A DNA stretch of 15,148 bases from JBPCRW01 sp050996405 (GCA_050996405.1 JBPCRW010000080.1:1-15148), one strand, 5' to 3'; numbered from the stretch's first letter, positions 7,205-14,371 are shown. Made by a program: numbers and translations. Notes: a model not told the origin generated them from the sequence alone.

Positions 7205-8816
7205 TTAAAGAACCGTTCACTATTAAATAAACGCTCAACCCCATCAAAATATAAAAAACTGTGGCGACTTGCGTATCGCCGAGATTATTTTGCACCAGAC
7301 TGCTGGAGAAAAATCCGATTAGCCCGCCGAAACAACCGAGCAAAATTCCGTTTGACCGCCAATCATATAAGTTGTGATTATCGTTTTCCAGATTCGGAAT
7401 CTGGAATTTCCGCCAGAGCATTCGAGCGTAGAGCCACAAAACCCACAACCATAGCAGCAAAGCGGGTAACCCGCGTTCGACTAAAAGCTGTAACATCGTC
7501 GAATGAAAATGTCCCATCGGCTGCCAGCCGTTATCGAACAAATGCCATTCCCGCCAGTAACGCTTTATCGAATCCATCCCGACACCGAGCAAAACATTTC
7601 GTCCGCTTTCCGCCCATAACCGGAATCCGTCACGATACATCATCATCCGGTATTGCGTCGAACCGTCGTCCGCATCGACTACGCCGACGTTTCGCGCCTG
7701 CTCCAAATAAACAAACCCGACGATTGCCAGAGGCAAGACTACTGCCGCCAAAGCCAAAAGCCACTTTCGTTTTCCCGTCAGCCAGACGATTGCAAACGCC
7801 GAAAGGATAAAGCCAATCTGCGAGGCGCGCGTCGTCGTCAGCAGCAGCGCGAACAGCATTCCGCCCAGACAAACGGCAAATAGTAATTGGTAATTGGTAA
7901 TCGATAATTGGTAATTGGTAATTGGTAATTGGTAATCGGATTGCGAATCCTTTTTACTCCGATTTCCGACTTCCGATTTCTGACTTACGATTCTTTTTCG
8001 CGCTAAAAATAGCGCAATCAAAATTCCGAATGTGAGCGAGGCAAGCAACTGCAAAATTTCCGAATACGTCGCCCAATGCCTGAAAAAACCTTGCGAACGC
8101 CAGTTGCGGCTGTGTTTCCAATTTCCAATTCCGAGTTTTTCAAGCGCGCTCGAACCGCCGAGCAAATCAGATTTGTGAACCGTGACGGTAAAATAAAAAT
8201 CGGGTCGGTAGAAATAAATATCGGTCGTCTCATTGCGTTCAATTTCCGCTTCCAATCCTTCCGGCGAGTAGATTTTTTTGCCGTCTGCTTTGAGCAGCGC
8301 GTCACCGTTTATCAATCCGACTTTTGCCAGCGGGCTGTCCGGCTTCACGTTTTCGATTTCCACGCCGCGCCCGACGATTCTTTCAACCGATGTCCAGACG
8401 ACGTTCACCATACACGAAAAAATCAGCGCGAACGCCAGAAAAATAGCGGCGCGTTTTGTCCGCAGATTGTGAACAAGAAAGAAAAAAGTAAAAACAACCG
8501 AGACGCTTCGCAGGCGGTCAATGGAAATATCCGGCGCGTAAGAAAAAACGCAGGTTAGAACCGTCCAACCAATAAATGCCGCTAACGCAATGTTTAGCGG
8601 CATTTTAACAAATCGCGGGCGCGGCTGGACGAAAATCCGAATCGCCCAGAAAGTCATTCCGAGCAGCCACGCGCTTTCCGTCGCGGCAATCGTATGCGGC
8701 GCGAACAAAACCATCAGCGTCAAAAAGAAGAACACCAATCGTTCAAGCCATTTCGTCCATTTGTTTTCAGTTTCGATACCCGCCAGCTTATCTAACTTTT
8801 GTAAGAAATTCTGCAT
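7185..8816 (-). CDS. O-antigen-ligase-like (Wzy_C superfamily) membrane protein with embedded PDZ domain
   Basis: This 543-residue polytopic inner-membrane protein is probably a glycan ligase or polymerase acting on lipid-linked sugars at the periplasmic face. I count about 12 membrane segments: five before residue 140, one at 250-272, three at 312-370, then about 446-466, 489-505 and 515-533. The long loop 371-445 before segment ten, with GVGMDS at 411-416 and GHFHSTMLQLLVERG at 435-449, fits the Wzy/WaaL signature (conserved His, then LQ...E.G). Residues about 150-218 (GVEIENVKPDSPLAKVGLINGDALLKADGKKI...) form a PDZ domain, which should be periplasmic if the N-terminus is cytoplasmic. Residues about 276-311 (with NYQLSITNYQL) are encoded by two 7-base repeat arrays and should form a cytoplasmic loop. 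The last residues and the stop lie in a third array. It has no partner gene on its strand. Family assignment is good; exact substrate is unknown. Confidence 0.8.
   Translation of the reverse strand: MQNFLQKLDKLAGIETENKWTKWLERLVFFFLTLMVLFAPHTIAATESAWLLGMTFWAIRIFVQPRPRFVKMPLNIALAAFIGWTVLTCVFSYAPDISIDRLRSVSVVFTFFFLVHNLRTKRAAIFLAFALIFSCMVNVVWTSVERIVGRGVEIENVKPDSPLAKVGLINGDALLKADGKKIYSPEGLEAEIERNETTDIYFYRPDFYFTVTVHKSDLLGGSSALEKLGIGNWKHSRNWRSQGFFRHWATYSEILQLLASLTFGILIALFLARKRIVSQKSEVGNRSKKDSQSDYQLPITNYQLSITNYQLLFAVCLGGMLFALLLTTTRASQIGFILSAFAIVWLTGKRKWLLALAAVVLPLAIVGFVYLEQARNVGVVDADDGSTQYRMMMYRDGFRLWAESGRNVLLGVGMDSIKRYWREWHLFDNGWQPMGHFHSTMLQLLVERGLPALLLWLWVLWLYARMLWRKFQIPNLENDNHNLYDWRSNGILLGCFGGLIGFFSSSLVQNNLGDTQVATVFYILMGLSVYLIVNGSLMVNGKW
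7884..7939. repeat. Eight 7-base tandem units (TAATTGG) inside the ligase-like gene
   Basis: Eight consecutive heptamers read TAATTGG (twice), TAATCGA, TAATTGG (four times), TAATCGG with no break in period. On the coding strand they give the ITNYQL peptide repeat. The unit resembles cyanobacterial STRR heptamers. Confidence 0.95.
7956..7990. repeat. Five degenerate 7-base units (NTTCCGA) inside the ligase-like gene
   Basis: ACTCCGA, TTTCCGA, CTTCCGA, TTTCTGA and CTTACGA follow one another exactly, 16 bases beyond the TAATTGG array. Together the two arrays encode nearly all of the variable loop between two membrane segments. Confidence 0.88.
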
Positions 8817-9098
8817 AGAATGCTTCGTAAATTAACGCCGTCCAGAATGAGAAAATTTTCTAACGCGGAGACCGTTGAAGAACTGAAAATGGAGAATGGA
8901 AAATTTGAAAACTGATATTTTTCATTTTCCACTTTCCATTTTTATTGCTTTCTCCAGCGTTTAATTTTTCTTATTCCCGCGTTATTGTCAAATTACAGAT
9001 TGTCCATAATTCAGCATTTCGCAGCAAACGGCGAAGCGGTTTCAATAGCTCTATGTAAATTTTTTTTTATCATTTACAATGTTTTCGCTGTGGAGATT
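8817..9098. other. Divergent intergenic region with nested inverted repeats
   Basis: This spacer lies between the minus-strand ligase-like gene and the plus-strand small ORF. It holds a 12-base palindrome AGAAAATTTTCT (8850-8861) and an inverted heptamer element (8886-8942) flanked by outer arms at 8861-8871 and 8951-8963. A TACAAT at 9075-9080 could be a -10 element for the small ORF, but I see no good -35 box. No other gene is apparent. Confidence 0.6.
8886..8942. repeat. Inverted heptamer-type repeat (AAAATGG / CCATTTT)
   Basis: Arm 8886-8904 (AAAATGG, AGAATGG, AAAAT) is complementary to arm 8924-8942 over 19 positions, with one G-T wobble and one mismatch, around a 19-base spacer. It is the same kind of inverted short-period repeat as at 7144-7204 but with a different unit. 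It lies between divergent genes, so a terminator role is less natural. Confidence 0.75.
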
Positions 9099-9252
9099 AT
9101 GAAAAAATTACCCGATAGCTTTGAATCGTTTGGCGTTTTTTATGAAAAACTAACAGGAACTTGAGCAAAAGAAAGACAAATACTATCGTTTCAAAATTCC
9201 GCGCGGCGGCGAATCCGCAAAAATGACTCGAAAAGAATTGGATAATGAATAA
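9099..9252 (+). pseudogene. Small ORF of about 51 codons, apparently frameshifted
   Basis: ATG at 9099 has GGAG three bases upstream, the same GGAGATTATG arrangement as recN. Frame one reads MKKLPDSFESFGVFYEKLTGT and stops at TGA 9162-9164. A +1 shift at about 9153 continues as QELEQKKDKYYRFKIPRGGE...MTRKELDNE and stops at TAA 9250-9252. The joined product has an even, charged composition and ends eight bases before the esterase ATG, so it looks like one small gene broken by a single indel. The second half has no usable ATG or GTG start near its beginning, which argues against two separate genes. I do not recognise the family. Recent decay, a sequencing error or programmed frameshifting are all possible. 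Confidence 0.4.
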
Positions 9253-9260
9253 AAAAAATT

Positions 9261-9920
9261 ATGCTCGAAACAGATTTATTTTTCAAAGCGGAAATCAATC
9301 TTTATTACGATTTGTTTCTGCCGGAAAATCTCGAAAAAGATGCGCCGCTGCTGATTGCGGTTCACGGCTATGGCGCGCGCAAACGCTCGATGATGCGCGA
9401 AGCCGTCCTGCTCGCGCCGCAAAATTTCGTCATCGCTTCGATTCAAGCCCCGCACCAGCATTTTCGCAAAACCGACGCGGGTTACAAAACAGGTTTCGGC
9501 TGGCTGACCGATTTTAAACCGGAAGAATCTATAAAAATCCATCAAAAATTCGTCTCGGACGTGATTGAAAATCTTTCAAATAGAAACTTGATTGACGCGA
9601 ATCAAGTTTTTTTGCTCGGATTTTCGCAAGCCTGCGCCTTAAATTTTCGCTACGCTTTCACTCATCCAGAAAAATTGCGCGGCATCGCGGGCGTGTGCGG
9701 CGGCATTCCTTCGGATTTTGAAACGAACAAAAATTATCAGCCGACGAGCGCGAAAGTTTTTTATCTTTACACGACTGAAGATGAATTTTATCCGTTGGAA
9801 AAATATAAAACGTTTGATGCGAAACTAAAAAATTATCTGCCGAATTACCAATCGAAAGTTTATGACGCGAGACACGAAATCACAGACCAAATGCGCGAGG
9901 ATATAAAAAATTGGCTGTGA
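9261..9920 (+). CDS. Alpha/beta hydrolase, phospholipase/carboxylesterase-like
   Basis: This 219-residue serine hydrolase resembles the phospholipase/carboxylesterase (PF02230-type) group, which cleaves short esters or lysophospholipids. HGYG at 35-38 forms the oxyanion region. GFSQAC at 120-125 places the nucleophile at Ser122. Asp174 in TTEDEFYP and His205 in DARHEIT complete a triad in the right order and spacing. There is no signal peptide, so it should be cytoplasmic. I chose ATG 9261 because the protein then opens with the expected first beta strand. An ATG at 9245 is in another frame. No strong Shine-Dalgarno site is visible, and translation may depend on coupling to the small ORF ending eight bases upstream. 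The natural substrate is unknown. Confidence 0.82.
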   Translation: MLETDLFFKAEINLYYDLFLPENLEKDAPLLIAVHGYGARKRSMMREAVLLAPQNFVIASIQAPHQHFRKTDAGYKTGFGWLTDFKPEESIKIHQKFVSDVIENLSNRNLIDANQVFLLGFSQACALNFRYAFTHPEKLRGIAGVCGGIPSDFETNKNYQPTSAKVFYLYTTEDEFYPLEKYKTFDAKLKNYLPNYQSKVYDARHEITDQMREDIKNWL

Positions 9921-9964
9921 CAAAATAGGTTTTCCGTAAAGATATTTAGTTGCGCGCACCATTT

Positions 9965-10948
9965 TTATCGTGTTGGATTTCCTGAATTTTGTTTTTTCTC
10001 GCTTAAAAATTCCGTCACGACATTAACAAAATCATCCGATTTTTCTTCCTGCGGAACGTGACCGCAATTTTCAAACACGACAAAACGCGAATGGAGAATC
10101 GCGTCGTAAAGTTTTTCGCCGCTGCGAATCGGAATCACCATATCGTTTTCGCCCCAGATAATCAGCGTCGATTGGTTTATCAAATGCGCGTCCGCTTCGA
10201 TGCGGTTCGCGTCCCAGTTGCGTCCCGTCTGCAAAACCGAATGATGTCCATCCGCCGCGTTTAACGGGCGGCGGATGGATTCGATTCTATCGCGCGTAAT
10301 CAAATGATGATTTTTTTTGTAAAGCGTTTCGCGCATTCTCCGGCGCATAAACATTTTTGAATCGAGCAGAAACGGCGAGAGAATTTCGCCGATGCCGCGA
10401 ATCCGCGCCAATTTCAGAATCGGATGATTTTTCGGTTCGTCGTTAATCACCGCGTCAACCAAAACTAATTTTTCGACTCGTTCCGCGTAATCGAGCGCGA
10501 GCGTCGAGGCAACCGCGCCGCCATAGGAACTGCCGAGAATTGTCGCTTTCCCAATACCGAGACGATTCATCAGACGCGAAATAATTCTGGCTTGCGAAGC
10601 AATTGTGTAATCAAACCATGCGGGTTTTGACGAATAACCGAAACCGATTAAATCAACCGCGACGACGTGAAAATTATTTTCGGCGAAACGAGGCGCGACC
10701 GTTTTCCAAACCACGACCGAAGACGTATAGCCGTGAATCAAAACAAGCGTCGGATTATTTCGCTCGCCGAATTCTTGAAAGTGGACGCGCAAGCCGTCAA
10801 CTTCCGCAAAATGTGAATTCGCCGAATGCGGCACAAATTCCGAAACTTCGTCCCAGACGATTTCGCTTGCGCGAGACATAAATTTCCACGCAATCAAACC
10901 GCCGACCGCGCCCAATCCTGCGCCTGCCGCTAGATATTTTTTCTTCAT
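9965..10948 (-). CDS. Membrane-anchored alpha/beta hydrolase
   Basis: This 327-residue alpha/beta-fold hydrolase carries an N-terminal signal anchor (MKKKYLAAGAGLGAVGGLIAW, residues 1-21), so the catalytic domain probably sits outside the inner membrane. HGYT is at 72-75. GSSYGG at 139-144 gives nucleophile Ser141. WGENDMVIP at 265-273 gives Asp269, and ENCGHVPQEE at 293-302 gives His297. The order and spacing fit the epoxide hydrolase/haloalkane dehalogenase/esterase superfamily. The first-strand motif HGYTSSVVVW lacks the clear HGEP or HGNP of epoxide hydrolases, so a lipase or esterase role is more likely. It starts 23 bases after truB on the same strand and is probably cotranscribed with it. 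The Shine-Dalgarno is weak (GGCGGG about 11 bases upstream). Its stop faces the esterase stop 44 bases away, with no obvious terminator between. Confidence 0.85.
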   Translation of the reverse strand: MKKKYLAAGAGLGAVGGLIAWKFMSRASEIVWDEVSEFVPHSANSHFAEVDGLRVHFQEFGERNNPTLVLIHGYTSSVVVWKTVAPRFAENNFHVVAVDLIGFGYSSKPAWFDYTIASQARIISRLMNRLGIGKATILGSSYGGAVASTLALDYAERVEKLVLVDAVINDEPKNHPILKLARIRGIGEILSPFLLDSKMFMRRRMRETLYKKNHHLITRDRIESIRRPLNAADGHHSVLQTGRNWDANRIEADAHLINQSTLIIWGENDMVIPIRSGEKLYDAILHSRFVVFENCGHVPQEEKSDDFVNVVTEFLSEKKQNSGNPTR

Positions 10949-10971
10949 ACAAAATTTTTCCCGCCGCGATT

Positions 10972-11883
10972 TTACACTAAAACGATTTTCGGTTGAATAA
11001 CTTTTTTCTCGTCGTCATAAAAACCGACGGCGACCAGATTTTCGTTTTCGTCGGTTAATCGAATCGTTTCATTATTATTGATTTCGTCCGAAATAAATTT
11101 TAGTTTCATTCCGTGTTTTACTTGCAGAATTTCTTCCGCCGCGAGGATTTTTTCGGGCAGATGCGCGAGCGCGTCCCGTGTCGAAATTAAAGTTTCGTCG
11201 AGTTTATTTTCCGCGACGATTTTTTCCAGCTTTTCGAGCGTTACAGACTGCGATAAATCGAATTTTCCCGCTCGCGTCCGGCGCAATGCCGTCAAATGCG
11301 CGCCGATTTTTAATTCTCTCCCGATGTCTTCTGCCAGCGCGCGAATATACGTTCCGGCGGAACACACGACGCGAACGCGGAGCGCGAAATGCGGAGTGCG
11401 GATTTCTTCCAGCAATTCTAATTCATAGATTTTTACGGCGACGGGCTTGCGCTCGATTTCAATTCCCTTTCGAGCAAGTTCGTAAAGTTTTTTGCCCGCC
11501 ACTTTTTTCGCCGAATACATCGGCGGAGTCTGCCAAATCTCGCCGCGAAATTTGGCAAAAACGTTCTCCCAATTTGTCTCGGATAAAATCTCGACAATTT
11601 CTTGATTCCGCGTTCCGCGTTCCGCGTTCCGCGTTCCGGTCAAATCGCCCGTCGAGGTTTCAAATCCGAAACGGATTTGCGCTTCATATTCCTTCGCTTC
11701 TTTGTCCAAAAATTGAGCGAGGCGCGTCGCTCGTCCGACTAAAATTACCATCACGCCGGTCGCAAACGGGTCGAGCGTTCCGGTGTGACCGATGCGTTTT
11801 GTTTTTAAAATTTTGCGGCAGCGCGCGACGACATCGTGCGATGTAAAACCGTCGGGTTTATCGATGATTAAAATTCCGTCCAT
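10972..11883 (-). CDS. truB: tRNA pseudouridine(55) synthase TruB
   Basis: This 303-residue protein converts U55 of the tRNA T-loop to pseudouridine. DKPDGFTSHDVV at 8-19 and RIGHTGTLDPFATGV at 30-44 carry catalytic Asp38. QTPPMYSAKKVAGKKLYELAR at 118-138 and CSAGTYIRALAEDIG at 174-188 are further family blocks, and a PUA-like tail follows from about 250. Two stretches are encoded by 7-base repeats: residues about 83-93 (GTRNAERGTRN), an apparent insertion after the TSTGDLTG motif, and residues about 162-170 (RTPHFALRV), just before CSAGTYIR. Both keep the reading frame, so the enzyme is probably functional. The ATG has no recognisable Shine-Dalgarno; a GATTTTA array begins four bases upstream of it. 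Confidence 0.95.
   Translation of the reverse strand: MDGILIIDKPDGFTSHDVVARCRKILKTKRIGHTGTLDPFATGVMVILVGRATRLAQFLDKEAKEYEAQIRFGFETSTGDLTGTRNAERGTRNQEIVEILSETNWENVFAKFRGEIWQTPPMYSAKKVAGKKLYELARKGIEIERKPVAVKIYELELLEEIRTPHFALRVRVVCSAGTYIRALAEDIGRELKIGAHLTALRRTRAGKFDLSQSVTLEKLEKIVAENKLDETLISTRDALAHLPEKILAAEEILQVKHGMKLKFISDEINNNETIRLTDENENLVAVGFYDDEKKVIQPKIVLV
11377..11404. repeat. Four 7-base units (GCGGANT) inside truB
   Basis: GCGGAGC, GCGAAAT, GCGGAGT and GCGGATT follow in exact 7-base period. This is the reverse complement of the unit at 11605-11639, so the two arrays in truB are inverted relative to each other about 200 bases apart. Confidence 0.8.
11605..11639. repeat. Five 7-base units (GTTCCGC) inside truB
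   Basis: ATTCCGC, GTTCCGC three times, then GTTCCGG. On the coding strand this yields RNAERGTRN. It sits in a surface-loop position of TruB, following the family's TDTxDxxG-like motif. Confidence 0.95.
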
Positions 11884-11886
11884 TTC

Positions 11887-11921
11887 GATTTTAGATTTTG
11901 GATTTTAGATTTTAGATTTGC
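11887..11921. repeat. Five 7-base units (GATTTTA) in the truB-recX divergent spacer
   Basis: GATTTTA, GATTTTG, GATTTTA, GATTTTA and GATTTGC are in register, and the last overlaps the 12-base palindrome GATTTGCAAATC (11915-11926). The array ends three bases from the truB start codon. The same unit, in the same orientation, lies upstream of recN at 14372-14406. Confidence 0.92.
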
Positions 11922-11926
11922 AAATC

Positions 11927-11956
11927 TCCTTTGCGTTCTTCGCGGCTTTGCGGGAA
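11927..11956. repeat. Short periodic element (CTTTGCG-like) before recX
   Basis: TCCTTTGCG, TTCTTCGCG and GCTTTGCGG form three loosely similar 9-base units just downstream of the GATTTTA array. They explain the peptide (FAFFAALRE) that an upstream recX start would add, which argues against that start. Confidence 0.5.
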
Positions 11957-11965
11957 AATTCTTTT

Positions 11966-12532
11966 ATGTTCAAAAAACGAAATTGGCGCAATAAACCTCT
12001 CGAAAATTCTGAAAACGAAGCAAAACCGAAACGTGAAATAAACGCGGAAAAGGCGCGCGCGAAAACTTTTGACCGCGCCGTCAATTTGCTCGCTTTCAAA
12101 CCGCGTTCGATTAGCGAATTGCGGGAAAGACTGCTCGAAAAAGAATGGACAAACGCCGAAATTGTCGAATCGGTTTTGGAAAAATTAAAGGAATATAATT
12201 ATTTAAACGACGAGCAGTTTGCGAACAGCTTTGCCGCTTCAAAAATTCGTCAAAAGCCAATCGGCAAAAGGGTTTTAAAACAAAAACTCGCGCTCAAAAA
12301 ACTCGACAAAGAAACGGTCGAAAACACGCTCGAAAATATTTTTGAAGAAACGCCCGAAAACGAAATTATCGAACGCGCGATTGAAAAAAGACTGCGGCTA
12401 AAAGGCAAACCCGCCACGCGCGAAGACGCGAAAAAATTTTACGATTATCTTCTGCGGCAAGGATTTTCTTATGATTTAGTCAGCAGTAAAATGCGCGAAC
12501 TAAACAGCCGCGCGATTGATGAAGATGAATAA
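11966..12532 (+). CDS. recX: Regulatory protein RecX
   Basis: This is a RecA-modulating protein of 188 residues from the chosen start. RecX binds RecA filaments and limits their extension or ATPase activity. The three tandem three-helix repeats of the family are visible: AVNLLAFKPRSISELRERLLEKEW...VLEKLKEYNYLNDEQFANSFAASKI, then KPIGKRVLKQKLALKKLDKETVENTLENI, then AIEKRLRLKGKPATREDAKKFYDYLLRQGFSYDLVSSKMREL. A basic, low-complexity N-terminal extension (KKRNWRNKPLENSENEAKPKRE) precedes them. I chose ATG 11966 rather than ATG 11918, because the extra 16 residues come from repeat DNA. The Shine-Dalgarno (GGGA, about ten bases upstream) is weak. It is divergent from truB and convergent with recN; recA is not in the window. 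Confidence 0.9.
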   Translation: MFKKRNWRNKPLENSENEAKPKREINAEKARAKTFDRAVNLLAFKPRSISELRERLLEKEWTNAEIVESVLEKLKEYNYLNDEQFANSFAASKIRQKPIGKRVLKQKLALKKLDKETVENTLENIFEETPENEIIERAIEKRLRLKGKPATREDAKKFYDYLLRQGFSYDLVSSKMRELNSRAIDEDE

Positions 12533-12551
12533 GAAATTGTTCACAAATGAA

Positions 12552-12645
12552 CACGGATAAATCCAGATAATTTCAAACAGGATAAGCAGGATTTACAAGA
12601 TAAAATCTTTCTCTTATCTGTGTAAATCTGTATTTATCTGTGGAT
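12552..12645. repeat. Phrase-like periodic and inverted repeats at the recX-recN junction (possible bidirectional terminator)
   Basis: CAGGAT/CAAGAT cores start at 12578, 12587 and 12596, exactly nine bases apart. ATCTGT cores start at 12616, 12626 and 12636, exactly ten apart. CGGAT/CAGAT at about 12554 and 12564 mirror the right-hand set. The centre folds well: 12590-12603 pairs with 12614-12628 over 14 base pairs with one bulge and a 10-base loop, and weaker pairing extends outward to about 12576 and 12643. Placement between convergent stops suggests transcription termination in both directions. Confidence 0.7.
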
Positions 12646-12656
12646 GAATATTTCTT

Positions 12657-14363
12657 TTATTTCGCTGCTTTCAACATTTCCTTCGCGTGCTTGCGCGCCG
12701 TTTCGGTGATTTGCGCGCCGGTCAGCATTCGCGCCAATTCTTCGATTTTTTCGCTCGATTTCAATTCTTTGAGACGAATTTCGGTGCGATTCTTAACGAC
12801 TTCTTTTTCGACTAAAAAATGATGGTCGGCGAGCGCGGCAACCTGCGGCTGATGCGTCACGCACAAAACCTGATAAGTTTTGGAAAGTTCTTTTAATTTC
12901 AGCCCGACGGCTTCGGCGACGCGCCCGCCGATGCCCGCGTCAACTTCGTCGAAAACGGCGGTTCGCGGATTTTCCGTTAGCTTCGCCGTCGTTTTTAAAA
13001 TCAGCATCAGACGCGACGCTTCGCCGCCCGAAGCCACTTTCGCAATCGGTTTAACGGATTCGCCTAAATTCGCGGAAAAATAAAATTCGATTTGGTCAAA
13101 ACCTTTTGCCGTCAAACGATTATTTGCCGTTTCGTTTTGTAAATCATTCTCACTCGGCGCAAAGATGCGGACTTCAAAACGCGCTTTTTCGAGCGCGACC
13201 GTCTTCAAATTTGCTTCAACTTCTTTTTCAAATTTTTTCGCCGCTTTCGCGCGCGTTTCGTGGATTTCCCACGCGAGAATCAAATAATTTTGCCGCGCGC
13301 GTTCCAACTCCTTTCGTAATTCTTCCTTACGTTCTTCAAACGTTTCGATATTTTTCAGACGTTCTTCGGATTCGGCGAAATGCGCGAAAATTGTTTCAAA
13401 CGTGCCGCCGTATTTGCGTTTAAGGCGCGAAATTTCCGCCAGCCGATTTTCGATTTCTTCCAATCTTTCGGGCGAAAATTCGAGTCGGCTGCGAAAATCT
13501 CTGACCGAGATTGCCAAATCTTCCAGGACGGCTTGCGCGGTTTGCAAACTTTCATTATATTCACGAAAACTCGATTCGTATTCGGACAAATCGCGGATTT
13601 TTCTCGTCACTTTTTCAAGCGTCGTGACAATCGCCGCTTCGTTTTCGTAAAGCAGCGCGTAGCTTTCATCGCTCAACATCGAAAGTTTTTCGACGTTGTT
13701 CAGACGGCGTTTTTCTTCTTCGAGATTTGTATCTTCGCCCGCCTGCAAATTCGCTTTACCGATTTCATCAACCTGAAATTGCAGAATGTCTAAAAGCTGA
13801 AGTTTCTGCGCTTCGTCGGTTTGCAGGTTGTCGATTTCTCTTTGAATCCGCGCCAGTTCCCGATAGGCGGCGGCAAGATTGACGCGCAGATTTTTCAGCT
13901 TTGCGTATTCGTCAAGCATTTCCAGATGCGTCGCCGGATTAAACAAAGTCGCCTGCTCGCCCTGCCCGTGAATATCAACGAGCGACGAGCCGATTTTTTT
14001 CAAAAAATTTTGCGTGACGAGTTGATTATTAACAAAGATTCGATTTTTTCCCGAAGCCGAAAGCTCGCGGCGAACGATGATTTCAATTTCGTTTTTGCTG
14101 TCCGATTCGATGCCGCCTTCGTCTAAAACACGCCGCAGGTTTTCGTTTGAGAAAATACTGAAAAGTCCTTCGATACGCGCCTGCGTTTCGCCTTCTTTTA
14201 TTAAATCGGATGACACGCGCTCGCCCGTCAACGCGCCTAAACTGTCAACAATAATTGATTTTCCCGAACCCGTTTCGCCCGTCAGCAAATTCAAACCTTT
14301 GAGAAATTCGATTTCGATTTCGTCAATCAACGCGACGTTTTTTATTTTCAGCCAACTGAGCAT
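12657..14363 (-). CDS. recN: DNA repair protein RecN
   Basis: This is an SMC-like ATPase of double-strand-break repair, 568 residues, a normal RecN length. It opens with the ABC head MLSWLKIKNVALIDEIEIEF and Walker A GETGSGKS at 29-36. QGEQATLFNP at about 134-143 is a RecN block. Two long coiled-coil stretches (about 155-260 and 300-390) flank the short RecN turn. The ABC signature is VASGGEASR at 443-451, Walker B TAVFDEVDAGIGG at 468-480, and the switch VTHQPQVAA at 502-510. The start ATG has AGGAG only three bases upstream. A GATTTTA heptamer array begins just beyond that Shine-Dalgarno. recN is convergent with recX and divergent from alaS. I saw no LexA-type box upstream, but the motif for this lineage is unknown to me. 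Confidence 0.96.
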   Translation of the reverse strand: MLSWLKIKNVALIDEIEIEFLKGLNLLTGETGSGKSIIVDSLGALTGERVSSDLIKEGETQARIEGLFSIFSNENLRRVLDEGGIESDSKNEIEIIVRRELSASGKNRIFVNNQLVTQNFLKKIGSSLVDIHGQGEQATLFNPATHLEMLDEYAKLKNLRVNLAAAYRELARIQREIDNLQTDEAQKLQLLDILQFQVDEIGKANLQAGEDTNLEEEKRRLNNVEKLSMLSDESYALLYENEAAIVTTLEKVTRKIRDLSEYESSFREYNESLQTAQAVLEDLAISVRDFRSRLEFSPERLEEIENRLAEISRLKRKYGGTFETIFAHFAESEERLKNIETFEERKEELRKELERARQNYLILAWEIHETRAKAAKKFEKEVEANLKTVALEKARFEVRIFAPSENDLQNETANNRLTAKGFDQIEFYFSANLGESVKPIAKVASGGEASRLMLILKTTAKLTENPRTAVFDEVDAGIGGRVAEAVGLKLKELSKTYQVLCVTHQPQVAALADHHFLVEKEVVKNRTEIRLKELKSSEKIEELARMLTGAQITETARKHAKEMLKAAK

Positions 14364-14366
14364 AAT

Positions 14367-14371
14367 CTCCT
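14367..14371 (-). promoter_or_regulatory. Shine-Dalgarno site of recN
   Basis: AGGAG on the minus strand lies three bases from the recN ATG, an unusually short spacing. The heptamer array begins at the very next base. Confidence 0.65.

Noticed and set aside
7884..7990. CRISPR array
   Set aside because: The units are 7 bases and directly abutting, with no spacers and no cas genes.
9921..9964. Intrinsic terminator between the convergent hydrolase genes
   Set aside because: The 44-base gap has no convincing stem followed by a T-run on either strand.
11178..11846. Plus-strand open frame of 222 codons opposite truB
   Set aside because: truB is certain on the other strand; part of this frame is just the heptamer array read in reverse.
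11918..11965. Upstream ATG extending RecX by 16 residues
   Set aside because: The extra residues derive from short periodic repeat DNA and have no family match; ATG 11966 gives a normal RecX.
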